64,000 nt of DNA, taken from assembly GCA_034509735.1 (NCBI GenBank), contig JACGWO010000005.1, forward strand, positions 17,101,264 to 17,165,263, written 5' to 3'. Within the stretch, counting starts at the first letter, position 1; each line of letters starts with the position of its first letter. The notes beneath the pieces are model-generated. The model ran no database searches and was not told the DNA's origin. It saw nothing but the letters and a program-made list of their open reading frames with translations. A program made the translations under genes and the position numbers. Shown here piece after piece: positions 46,060 to 58,239 of this stretch. Source of the DNA: Sesamum alatum. Its lineage: Eukaryota; Streptophyta; Magnoliopsida; Lamiales; Pedaliaceae.

Positions 46060-48049
46060 TGAAAGATTATGTGGATCGTCCCGGGAAAAGCGCGAATGCG
46101 GAAGCGCGGTATAATTAAAAATTAAAACGGAATTTTAAACATGCTTTTAAATTAAAAACACGTTTCAAAGGGTGTGCCTTTGAAATTTTCCCGGGCATTC
46201 GGTGTATCTCATGAACGTATAACATAAAATAAATCATGGAGGCCATAGGGTTGAAAATTAAAGAGGGACGAAAAATTTAAAACGAGACCTACCCGTTGTC
46301 GTTTTCGTCTTTCAACGGCTACACGCGTTGTTCCCCGTTTTGCACCAAGATCCCGTCTTTGAGACCCTCTAATTCGTGACACACGATCCACCCACGTATC
46401 TTGCACGTCGTGCTAGCAACGAACAAGTGTATAATTTTGGAGTGGATGAATCAATAACACATTATCAATTAATGGTATTGATTCATCAAGATTCTAATGT
46501 TCCAAGAACAAAAGAATCAAGAAAACTATTTTCTTGAGAGAGAGAGAGGGCGGACGAGAGAGATGGGAGAGAGAGAGAAACCGTGTGTGTGTGTTGTGTG
46601 TGTGTGTTGGAGTTTCATCATCATGTAAATTGTAGGATGCTAGGGGTTTATATAGAAGAGGAGTTTAATCCTCCTTAAACTCCTCTTTTAAGAACTCTAA
46701 TTTGATTAGGATTTTGACCTAGTCAAAGTCCTAGTCAAACTAGTGTTTTGACCTAGTCAAAACGATCCTAGCCATCCATCTCTCCCATTGATCTCAACCG
46801 TTGATTTAATTTAATTTAATGGAATATTTAAAAACCTATTTAAATATTTCCAAGAGGCTAAATATAAATATTATTTAAGCCCATTAAATAAATTCCTTTG
46901 ATAAATCCAATTTATCAATTTAATTCCTTCTATCAAATAGAAAGAATTATTTCTCCAAGAAAAATAAAGGTCCCGATTAAATCTAATTTAATCATTCCTT
47001 CACTCCAATATTTAATTCCAAATTAAATATTTAATTGTGTGTGGATAGTGTGTGACTCTTTAGGTTCACCATTCAGCTAGACTTGGTCGGATTCCTAGAA
47101 TCCGTCCGTTACCATGGGTGGCCATCTAGCAACGGTCCATGGCACTAGAGACTAGGTGAAATATTCAGGGATGAACATTTAGGCTCTAACAGTACGCTTG
47201 TCCTTCTGTCTTCGGTCTCATCACTTAGTGTCTAGGGCACGGATAACGCAGGTACCCATCTTGGACCTAAGTGTCGGTCTGTCCTCACTAAACGCCGCAA
47301 GGGAAACCTTCCCTTCTGTTCAGTCACTGTGGCCACAGTTTTAGGGACAAGACCTAGAGCATACATGAGACTCAACTGTCAAAACCTATTGACAGGAGAC
47401 AGATCCTTTCTTGGAAACTACTGTCACTTTGCACACCAGGACTGCACTAGACATGGCTTATGACTACCAAAGAGAATTCTGGCAATCTCTCACCATATCT
47501 AAGATACAGTTCTGATGTACAGGTAAACTCAGTAATTCCTCAAGTCAAAGGACTTGACCTGTACCGTTGGAACCGGGAATACTCGTCATACCTTGCAGAC
47601 CATACTCAAGGTCCTCCGTAAGACGGTTCCCACGAGTCACCTCAGTCAGCTGCGTCCTAGCAGGCTAACCCACTAACACTGCTTAGACGATCCTCGTCAC
47701 CCGTCGATGAAACACGACAGCAGATGCTTAATGCAAGTCTCAAATGGAATCCCGGTACCCATTTTCGGGATTCCTTGACTTGGAGATTTCCGGACTGATT
47801 CGGGAAGACTGATTTCATGGACCTACCTCCAAGCGTAGTCCCAGTCCCCGAAATCGAATCTCAGTCCGTGGGCTCTGTTTGCGTAGTGAACAGATATGGA
47901 AAAATAGGTGCAAGTGAACACAAACAAAGTAATGCCAAATGAAAATTCACTTCTTTATTCATTAATGATTTATCAAAACACCTATAATTGTCTAGACATA
48001 GGTTACATATACCCGCCAAAATTGGCTTACATGGTCACCTATTCTAACA
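46060..48049 (-). mobile_element. B2 5' LTR
   Basis: 1990 bp, the same length as the middle LTR and almost identical to it, implying recent insertion or conversion. The outer edge abuts family A LTR sequence at 48050; the expected duplication AATAA cannot be confirmed because the other side is lost. Palindrome at 46163-46185; TTGAC dyads near 46712-46765. Confidence 0.93.
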
Positions 48050-48921
48050 AATAATTCCTAATTTGGAATAGGAAGAAGTTGGACTTCTTCCCTTAATTAA
48101 ACATGGCCGACATGCTCCCTTGGAGGAAGCAAAATCAGCCATGTTGCATGCTAGGTGGTATGTTGACTTGTCTCTTTTGGAAAGAGACAAATCAACTCCA
48201 ATCAAGCTCTTCCCTTTTGGTATGATTTGATCATACCATAAATTTTGGTAGGCTTGATTGAAGAATTGATGGTGATTGATTGGAATGAATCTAGACATCC
48301 TTGGATGAACCTAGACACATTCCAATAATCACATTAATTATGTATATATATGAGAATATACAACACCAAGCATAAGTGATTCATTATTCATCTTTTTTCT
48401 AGGAAAAAGAGAAGACAAAAATCCTCTCCTCTCTCTCAAAATTTCGTGCTCCCTCCCTCTCTTACACTTGTGTTCTTCACTTGATTTTGAATCAAGAAGA
48501 AGAACAAAGTAAGTTTAAGAGAACACTAATTCATGGTGCTCTTCTCTTAAACCGATTCCTTCCTAAACCCGTTCTTTTCTAGCAAGAAGAACGTGTGTTT
48601 CTTCCAGTGTGGTGTGGATCACCTTTGGAGAATCCATACGTTTGGATTTCGTGAGCATTCCGGAGAAGGAACAACGCTAGTAGCCGGGAGCATACGCTAA
48701 ACAATCAAAGGTAACGGTTTATTACGCTTTGATTGATTTCATTTGTATATCTATGCCCTATGTGTTTAAATATATGTTTTAATATTTACACATCCTACAT
48801 CGAACGCCCGGTTGAGCACCCAAGGGTACACCCCTTGGGATTCGCGTATTTTGAATTAAATTTACGCAATTTCTCGCCTTTCTCGCTTCCGCTCGCGCTC
48901 CCGGGCGGATCCGCTTGTCCG
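48050..48921 (+). mobile_element. Family A LTR, second part (probable end of the A1 3' LTR)
   Basis: Matches A1 5' LTR 29655-30524, ending CCGCTTGTCC, four bases short of the LTR end. With 35948-37058 it accounts for one A LTR apart from about 230 bp. Palindrome CCCAAGGG/CCCTTGGG at 48819-48839. TATATATA near 48344. Confidence 0.82.
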
Positions 48922-49647
48922 TCAACTGTGGCCACAGATTTCAGGGACAAGACACAGAGCATACATGAGACTCAACTGTCAATACCTTTTGACAGGAGAC
49001 AGATCCTTTCTTGGAAACTACTGTCACTTTGTGTACCCGAGCTGCACTAGACATGGCTTATGACTACTCAAGAGTATTTTGGCAATCTCTCCCCATATCT
49101 AAGATACAGAACTGACGCACAGGTAAATTCATCAGTTCCTCAAGTCAAAGGACTTGGCCTGTACCGTAGGAACCGGGAATACACGTCATACCTTGCTGAA
49201 CATACTCAAGGTCCTCCGTAAGACGGTTCCCGCGAGTCACCTCAGTCAGCTGCTTCCTAGCACGCTGACCCACTAACACTGCTTAGACGACCTTCGTCAC
49301 CCGTCGATGAAATACGACAGCAGATGCTTAGTGCAAGTCTCAAAGGGAATCCCGGTACCCATTTTCAGGATTCCTTGACTTGGAGATTTCCGGACTGATT
49401 CGGTAAGACTGATTTCATGGACCTACCTCCAAGCGTAGTCCCAGTCCCCGAAATCGTTTCTCAGTCCGTGGGCTTTGTTTGCGTAGTGAACAGAAATGTA
49501 AATGCAGATAAGTGAACGTAAACAAAGTATTGCCATATGAATTTTCACTTCTTTATTCATAAATATTTTATCAAATACCAAAGAATTGTCTAGACATAGG
49601 TTACATATTCCTGCCAAAATTGGCTTACATGGTCACCTATTCTAACA
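48922..49647 (-). mobile_element. B3 3' LTR fragment (U3 only)
   Basis: The 5' third of a B LTR in minus orientation, starting TGTTAGAATAGG at 49647. The rest is lost at the junction with the A LTR, where only TCA is shared. Confidence 0.85.
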
Positions 49648-51721
49648 ATCTCCCACTTGACCTTTAAAGCCAATTGCCCATATGCTTAATCCCCATCTTC
49701 TCAAGATGTTGCGTATGAGCGCTCTGCGACATAGGCTTTGTCAGCGGGTCTGCTGTGTTGTCTGCCGAGTTGACTCGGTCCATCCGGACGTCACCTCTTC
49801 CTACCATTTCTCTAAGAAGATGGTAGCGTCTAAGAATATGTTTGGAACGGTGATCAGATCTCGATTCCTTTGCTTGCGCTATTGCTCCGTTGTTATCACA
49901 GAAGATGACAACGGGCTCGGCGATGCTAGGCACCACACCCAACTCTTGGATGTAGTTTCTCATCCAAACCGCTTCCTTACCAGCTTCTGAAGCTGCTATG
50001 TATTCAGCCTCTGTGGTGGAGTCAGCAATGGTTGCTTGCTTGGAACTTTTCCAAGCTACTACTCCTCCATTGAGTTTGAATACGTACCCCGATTGAGACT
50101 TGGCATCATCGTCATCAGACTGGAAGCTAGCGTCGCTAAAGCCTTCCAGAATTAGTTCTCCATTGCCATAGACTAGGAACATGTCCTTAGTCCTCCTTAG
50201 GTACTTTAAGGATGCCCTTAACAGCATTCCAATGTGCCTCTCCTGCACAGGACTGATATCTGCTTGTTACGCTCAAAGCGTATGCAATATCAGGCCTAGT
50301 GCAGTGAACCGCATATTGTATGCTACCTACGGCAGAAGCATAGGGGATGACCTTCATCCTTTCAAGTTCCTCATCAGTCTATGGGGACTGTTTCTTGGAT
50401 AACTTGATTCGATGCCTCATTGGAAGGAATCCTCGTTTGGAGTTGTCCACTCGATATCTCTTTAGGACTTTCTCCATATACGAGTTTTGGGTGAGTCCTA
50501 ACATCCTTTTAGATCTGTCCCTGACGATCTGGATGCCTAGGATGTAGGAGGCTTCACCCAAGTCCTTCATGAAAAACTGGGTTGACAACCATGCTTTTGT
50601 GTTTCCTAACATTCTAACGTCATTACCAATGAGTAGAATGTCATCCACATAAAGCACTAGGAACACTATTGAGCTCCCACTGACCTTCTTGTATACACAA
50701 GGGTCGGATTCGTTTTTGATGAAGTCATAACCCCGTATTACTTCATCAAAGCGAATGTTCCAACTTCGGGAGGCTTGTTTGAGGCCATAGATGGACTTCT
50801 GGAGACGACAGACTCTCTGTTCTTCTCCAGTGACCGTGAAACCCTGCGGCTGATCCATATAGATCTCTTCTTCAACGAAACCGTTGAGGAAGGCCGTTTT
50901 CACGTCCATCTGCCATATCTCATAGTCATACCATGCTGCTATGGCGAGCAGAATCCGAATGGACTTAGCTGTGACTTCTCCATCAATGCCAAGTTTGAGC
51001 TTGTAGACCCACTTACAGCCCACTGGCTTAACACCTTTCGGTGGATCTACGAGACTCCAAACTTGGTTCTCACTCATGGAGTCCATTTCGGCTTTCATGG
51101 CCTCAAGCCATTTCCCGAAGTTGATGTCAGACATCGCTTCTCCATAAGTCTTAGGATCATTATCCAAAAGATCGGTCGCACCTAGAAAGCCATATCTCAT
51201 TGGAGGTCTGGACTCTCTAGTGGACCTACGGAGAACGGAAACGTCAGTGGTGACTGTGGGCGCTAACTGTATCAGAGCCGGTGGTTCAGGAACCGGGGCT
51301 GGCTGTTCCTGAGGCTGTCCTTCATGCCTAGCATGTTGGACTTCTCGAGGTTGGTCAGCCCTTCGGCTGTCTATCCTGAATCCTCCAAGTGAGGGATCCG
51401 CGGCCTCCTCTGATGGCTGGATTCCATCACTTGATTCCTCAAGGATCAGCTCATCAGGTTGGATATCATCCGGGAAGCCTTGCTCCAAGAATACTGCATT
51501 TCTTGAAACAAACACCTTTTGTTCCAAGGGGTCATAAAAGTAATAACCCGCAGTTTCTTTAGGGTATCCAACAAACCTGCATAAGCTAGACCTAGATTCT
51601 AACTTATCTCCCACTAACCTCTTGACGTATACGGGGCTACCCCACACTCTCAAATAGTTGTAGGATGCAGGCTTGCCGTGCCATATCTCATATGGCATTT
51701 GGGTCAATGCACTAGTAGGCA
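49648..51721 (-). pseudogene. B3 copia pol remnant: integrase C-terminus, RT, RNase H
   Basis: Polypurine tract at 49648-49663. RNase H 50248-49664 is open at its 3' end (HMGNWL stop). RT and the integrase tail share one 447-codon frame (51722-50379), with MDVKTAFLNG and YVDDILLIGND. An in-frame deletion of about 28 codons at about 50972 removes the KARLVAKGYTQRPGVDF region of RT. A premature TAG near 50382 follows KKQSP. Everything upstream of the late integrase is missing; the break at 51721 shares GGC with the adjoining LTR fragment. Confidence 0.9.
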
Positions 51722-52470
51722 CTAGAGACTAGGTGAATTTATGGTGTGAACATTTAGGCTCCGAGTTATACGCAGGTGCGGTCCTACCGACGCTCGATAC
51801 GTACGGGTACGATCCTACTGTCGCCTGTCTCCCGGCCTTTAGTCTAGGGGTCGGTTCCCATCGTTGACTAGGCAACTATGGATAATGCTCGAGATAGGTT
51901 TAACTCGACGTAGGAAATCCTTTCCCACTACATCAAGTGCTATGGCTATAGACTTTGTGAGTCTAAACCATCTACGAGCGCATAGGAGATCTTGCTGTCA
52001 TATCCTTTGACAGGGGACAAATCCTATCTTGGAATTCACCGTTCTTACATACTCCGACTGCACTGGACGAGGCTTATGATGACCATGTGATATAATCGGT
52101 CAAATTTCACCAGATCCAAGATACAACCTTAGTATGTAGGGGACTGCCGTGATCCTCAAGTCCGAGGACTAATCCCGTACTATCGGAACCAGGAATACGA
52201 GTCATACCGACCAAGCCCGAGTGGCTTCCATATGACGATTCCCGCGAGTCACCTCAGTCGGCCGCTCCCCAGCAGGCCGACCCACTAACACTGCTTAGAT
52301 GATCCTCGTCACCCGTCGATGAAACACGACAGCAGGTGCTTAGTGCAAGTCTCAAATAGATTCTCGATGCCCTGTCTCGAGATTCCTTTGACCTGGAGTA
52401 TTTCAGACTGATTCAGCGAAACTGATTTCATGAACCTACCTCCAAGCATAGTTCCAATTTCCCGAAATGT
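51722..52470 (-). mobile_element. Type C LTR fragment (U3 part)
   Basis: Starts at the landmark CACTAGAGACTAGGTGAA and runs through U3-like sequence (CCCACTAACACTGC, CACCCGTCGATGAAAC) in minus orientation, diverged from both A and B. Joined to another type C piece near 52470. Confidence 0.6.
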
Positions 52471-53350
52471 TATTTCATGCATAACGTACATAAACGAATC
52501 AAGGGGTGTGCCCTTGATTCTCCCGGGCGTTTGGTGTATCTCATGTTCAATAAAACACAACATGGAGGCCATAGAATTGAAACCGGAAAAAACGAAATTA
52601 AAGAACCTACCCGGTTGTAGTTTTGTCTTCATTTCGGCTACACGCATTGTTCCCCGTTTTGCACCAAGATCTCAAATAAGAGACCCTCTAAATCATCTCA
52701 CTCGCTCCACCGGAAAGCAAACAACCCTTGTGCTAGCAAGAAATTATTTGGGGAGAAGAGACATCGATACACGCTATGAATTAACGCAATCAATGTCTCT
52801 TATGTTCTTAACTTGAATAAAATCAAGAAGAACAAAGTATATTTCTTGGAGAGAAGAAAGAGGGTGGACGAAATCTTGAGAGGGAATGAGAGATGAGAGT
52901 TGTAGAGAACAGTAGGTGTGAGTGTGTGTTTTTTTTAAGTATTTATAGAAGATGGAATTCCTATTCCTTCTCAAACTCTTCCAAAGAGACACACTTTGAC
53001 TAGGATTTTGACCTAGTCAAATCCTAGTCAAATTAGACTTTGATTAAGTCAAATTAATCATGGCCATTCATCCCATCATTCTCTAGATCAAATCTTGTCC
53101 ATCCATTTTGATGGGCTTTATGGAATGGGCCTATTTAATTCTAAATTAAATATTCCCATGGACTTTATATTAAATCATATTTAATATACTAAGCCCATTA
53201 ATTAATTAATGGAAAGGACTTATTTAATTCTAAATTAAATAGTCCCATGGACTTTATATTAAATCCTATTTAATATACCAAGCCCATTAATTAATTCCAT
53301 AGAACGGGATTATTTAATTCTAAATTAAATAGTCCCATGGACTTTATATT
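52471..53350 (-). mobile_element. Type C LTR fragment (3' part)
   Basis: Matches 27848-27961, then continues through a TATA-like region (TTTATAGAAG near 52944) and TTGAC dyads (52995-53045) into a degenerate repeat near 53140-53350: three units with TAAATTAAATAGTCCCATGG and GGACTTTATATT spaced by about 95 bp. Interrupted at 53350 by element A2, whose far side lies beyond the window. Palindrome GAATCAAGGG/CCCTTGATTC at 52496-52520. Confidence 0.65.
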
Positions 53351-56300
53351 TGAAGGACAAGCGGATCCGCCCGGGAGCGCGAGCGGAAGCGAGAAAGCGT
53401 GGAAAAGTGCGTAAATTTAAATCAAATTCAAAATACGCGAATCCCAAGGGGTGTACCCTTGGGTGCTCAACCGGGCGTTCGATGTAGGATGTGTAAATAT
53501 TAAAACATATATTTAAGCACATAGGGCATAGATATATAAAGGAAATCAATCAAAGCGTAATAAACCGTTACCTTTGATTGTTTAGCGTATGCTCCCGGCT
53601 ACTTGCGTTGTTCCTTCTCCGGAATGCTCACGAAATCCAAACGTATGGATTCTCCAAAGGTGATCCTGTTAGAATAGGTGACCATGTAAGCCAATTTTGG
53701 CAGGAATATGTAACCTATGTCTAGACAATTCTTTGGTATTTGATAAAATATGTATGAATAAAGAAGTGAAAATTCATATGGCAATACTTTGTTTACGCTC
53801 ACTTATCTGCAGTTACATTTCTGTTCACTACGCAAACAAAGCCCACGGACTGAGAAACGATTTCGGGGACTGGGACTACGCTTGGAGGTAGGTCCATGAA
53901 ATCAGTCTTACCGAATCAGTCCGGAAATCTCCAAGTCAAGGAATCCCGAAAATGGGTACCGGGATTCCCTTTGAGACTTGCACTAAGCATCTACTGTTGT
54001 ATTTCATCGACGAGTGACGAACGTCGTCTAAGCAGTGTTAGTGGGTCAGCATGCTAGGAAGCAGCTGACTGAGGTGACTCGCGGGAACCGTCTTACGGAG
54101 GACCTTGAGTATGGTCAGCAAGGTATGACGTGTATTCCCGGTTCCAACGGTACAGGCCAAGTCCTTTGACTTGAGGAACTGCTGAGTTTACCTGTGCATC
54201 AGGTCTGTATCTTAGATATGGTGAGAGATTGCCAAAATACTCTTGAGTAGTCATAAGCCATGTCTAGTGCAGCTCGGGTGTACAAAGTGACAGTAGTTTC
54301 CAAGAAAGGATCTGTCTCCTGTCAAAAGGTGTTGACAGTTGAGTCTCATATATGGTCTGTGTCTTGTCCCTAAAATCTGTGGCCACAGTGACTGAACAGA
54401 AGGGAAAAGGTTTCCCTTGCGGCGTTTAGTGAGGACAGACCGACACTTAGGTCCAAAATGGGTACCTGCATCTTCCGTGCCCTAGACCCTAAGTGATGAG
54501 ACCGAAGACAGAAGGACAAGTGTACTGTTAGAACCTAAATGTTCATCCCCGAATATTTCACCTAGTCTCTAGTGCCATGGACCGTTGCTAGATGGCCACC
54601 CATGGTAACGGACGAGTTCTAGGAATCCGACCAAGTCTAGCTGAATGGTGAACCTAAAGAGTCACACACTATCCACACACACTTAGTATTTAATTTGGAA
54701 TTAAATATTGGAGTAAAGAAATGATTAAATTAGATTTAATCGGGTCCTATATTTTCTTGGAGAAATTAATTCCTTCTATTTAATAAAAGGAATTAAATTA
54801 ATAAATAGGATTTTTTTAAAAGGGTTGATTTAATGGGCTTAGAATAAATAATAATATTTATTTATAATATTATATTTATTCTTTTAGCCTTTTGGAATAT
54901 TTAATAGGATTTAAATATTCCATTAAATTAAAATCAACGGTCGAGATGGAAAGGGGAGATGGAAGGCTAGGATTCGTTTGACTAGGTCAAACACTAGTTT
55001 GACTAGGACTTTGACTAGGTCAAAATCCTAGTCAAATTAGGTTACTTAGAGTTTGAGTTTAAAGAGGATTAAACTCTTCCTCTATATAAACCCCTAGCTT
55101 CCAACTTTTAAGGGATGATGATTTTTGAAAAACACACACTCTCCCTCTCCTACCTCTCGTCCGCCCCCTCTCTCTTTCTCTAGCAAGAAAATATTTTTCT
55201 TAGTTCTTTTTGTTCTTGGAACATCAAGAACTTAGACGAACCAATAACCGTTAATTGATAACGAGTTATTGATTCGTCCACCCAAAAATAAAACTTGTTC
55301 GTTGCTAGCACGACGTGCAAGATACGTGGGCGGATCGTGTGTCACGATTTGGAGGATCTCAAGAACGAGGTCTTGGTGCAAAACGGGGAACAACGCGAGT
55401 AGCAGTTGAAGACGAAAACGACAACGGGTAGGTCTCGTTTAAGATTTTCGTCCCTCTTTATTTTTAACTCTATGGCCTCCATGATTTATTTAATTGTTTT
55501 ATGATCATGAGATACACCGAACGCCCGGGAACCTCAAGGGCACACCCCTTGAGCGTGTTCTTTAAATTAAAAGCATGCCTTTTATTTTAATATGTTTATT
55601 TTTACCGCACTTCCGCATTCGCGCAATTCCCGGGACGATCCACCGGATTTTCTTTCAGATCCACACCACACCGGAAGAAACATACGTTCTTCTTGCTAGA
55701 AAAGAACGGGTTTAGGAAGGAATCGGTTTAAGAGAAGAACACTATGAATTAGTGTTCTCTTAAACTTACTTTGTTCTTCTTCTTGATTCAAAATCAAGTG
55801 AAGAACACAAGTGTAAGAGAGGGAGGGAGCACGAAATTTTGAGAGAGAGGAGAGGATTTTTGTCTTCTCTTTTTCCTAGAAAAAGATGAATAATGAATCA
55901 CTTATGCTTGGTGTTGTATATTCTAATATATATACATAATTAATGTGATTATTGGAATGTGTCTAGGTTCATCCAAGGATGTCTAGATTCATTCCAATCA
56001 ATACCATCAATTCTTCAATCAAGCCTACCAAAATTTATGGTATGATCAAATCATACCAAAAGGGAAGATCTTGATTGGAGTTGATTTGTCCCTTTCCAAA
56101 AGAGACAAGTCAACATACCACCTAGCATGCAACATGGATGATTTTGCTTCCTCCAAGGGAGCATGTCGGCCATGTTTAATTAAGGGAAGAAGTCCAACTT
56201 CTTCCTATTCCAAATTAGGAATTATTTCTCCTCTCGGGTATAATTTAACGGACCGGATTTTATCATAATCTAATTACGACGAACCCAATATTAAATCCAA

Positions 56301-57573
56301 TTTAATGTCCACTTAAATTATTCCCGTTGATCTTTTAATCCAATTAAAAGATCAAATGTCTCAACATCTCAACTTTCCATATTTAATCGAAAATCCAATT
56401 TACCGATTAAATGAAAGCCCGATACAATATCGGTCCGTCCATCCAATGGACTTTCCCTTAAGTTATCGAATTACTTATTTTATCCTTCGAGATTGACTCC
56501 AAGTCGATCTCTCAACCTCCTCTGTGATTTGTGTGTGACCCTTTAGGTTCACCCTCAGCTAGACTTGGGCCCGTGTCCCACAAGGGCCCGTTACCATGGG
56601 TGGCCGTCTAGCAACGGTCCATGGCACTAAAGACAAGGTGAATTGGCGTGAACATTTAGGCGCCGATTCCGTACGGGTACGATCCTTCCGTCTACCGTCT
56701 CCCGGCCTTAGTCTAGGGTATGGAATTGGGCGTCGGTTCCCATCCTTGACTAGGCATCTATGCTTAATACTCGAGACTACGTATGCTTCATTACATTGAC
56801 ACAAGAAACCATTCCCTGTTCGACCAACCACTGTGGCCACAGCTTCAAACAGCATGTACGTGTCTCCGAGTGCATAGGAGATACCTCTGCCATATACTGA
56901 CCGGGGACGGATCCTATTCTTGGAATCCACCGTCCTCACTACACATTCTGACTGCACTGGACAAGGCTTATAATGATCATCTTACAGAATGATCACCTCT
57001 CGCCAGATCCAAGATACAGCCGTCCTGTGCACGTGACTGCCATGATTCCTCAAGTCTGAGGATTACTCCCGTACTATCGGAACCGAGGAATCCAATCATA
57101 CCGACCAAGCCTCCAAGGCTTCCATATGATGATCCCCGCGAGTCAGTCCAGTCGGCTCGACCCCAGTCGACCAACCCATCAAGATCGTGTAGGCGTCCCA
57201 CGCCTGTCGCCGATGAAACACGGCACTTATCCAATGAACACGACTCTTGACGCAAGTCTCAATAGGACTCTCGATGCCCTGTCTCGAGGTCCTCGACTTG
57301 GAACGTTTCAGACCCAACTCTTAATCAGTTGGTTTCATGACCACCATCCAATGCGTGGCCCAACCGCACGAGTTGTTATCCATGGTCTGTGGGCTTTGTT
57401 GCGATATAAGTTAAAGACCGGTTTAACAAATGTAAGATGAGCGCAACAAAGAAGGTACCATTGGTGACGAACACTCATCTTATTCATCACATAATAATAT
57501 TACATTCACATCAAGTTGTCGGATAGGTTACAAATTGCCAAACCTATTGGCTTTCTGGTCACCTATTCCAACA
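53351..57573 (-). mobile_element. A2 3' LTR (family A), containing a nested solo LTR
   Basis: Minus orientation, begins TGTTGGAATAGG at 57573 and ends TCCTTCA at 53351. Without the nested B LTR and its duplication it is 2227 bp, the standard A length. Palindrome CCCAAGGG/CCCTTGGG at 53443-53463. Confidence 0.93.
53667..55657 (+). mobile_element. Solo LTR, copia family B, nested in the A2 3' LTR
   Basis: 1991 bp, begins TGTTAGAATAGG, ends TCTTTCA, with 5-bp duplication GATCC (53662-53666 and 55658-55662). Full set of LTR signals: TTGAC dyads 54977-55036, TATA TATATAAA at 55083, donor-like GGGTAGGT near 55429, palindrome CTCAAGGG/CCCTTGAG at 55533-55553. Confidence 0.95.
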
Positions 57574-58239
57574 ATCTCCCACTTGACCTAAAGCCAATCA
57601 CCCATTGACCTCGAACCTCTTATTCAGATGGTGAGTATGGGCAACTTGCGACATGGGCTTAGCAAGTGGATCTGCTATGTTTTCTGCGGAGCTGACTCGG
57701 TCCAACCGAACGTCAGTCCTGCTATCCATCTCTCTAAGTAGATGGTAGCGTCTAAGAATATGCTTGGATCATGATGAGATCTTGGTTCCTTTGCTAGCGC
57801 TATCGCCCCGTTGTTATCATAAAAGATAATTATAGGCTTAGCAATGCTAGGTACTACATCCAACCCTTAGATGTAGCTCATCAACCAAACCACTCCTTAG
57901 CAGCTTCCAAAGCCGCTATGTATTCAAAACTCTATGGTGTAGTCCGTCGTGGTAGCCTACTTGGAACTCTTCCAAGTAACCACGCCACCATTTAGTCTAA
58001 ATACAAAACCAAATTGAGACTTGGCATCTTCGTCATCCGACTGGAAGTTAGTGTCGCTATTAACCTTCCAGTATCAACTCTCCACCACCGTAGATCAAGA
58101 ACATGTCCTTAGTCCTTTTTCAGGTACTTTAGGATAGTCTTGACTGCACTCCAGTGATATCGGCTAGTTACGCTCAAAGCGAAAGCCACATCAGGTCTAG
58201 TGCACTGAACAGCATACTGTATGCTGCCTACGGCTGAAG
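57574..58239 (-). pseudogene. A2 RNase H and polypurine tract
   Basis: Polypurine tract at 57574-57589. RNase H is heavily decayed: IIIFYDNNGAIALAKEPRSHH (57675-57863) and the SDDEDAKSQ-like region near 58020 are recognisable, but stops and indels separate them, and about 20 bp present in A1 near 35360 (CGTGTGCCGGGAGGCACACT) are missing near 58155. Confidence 0.82.
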
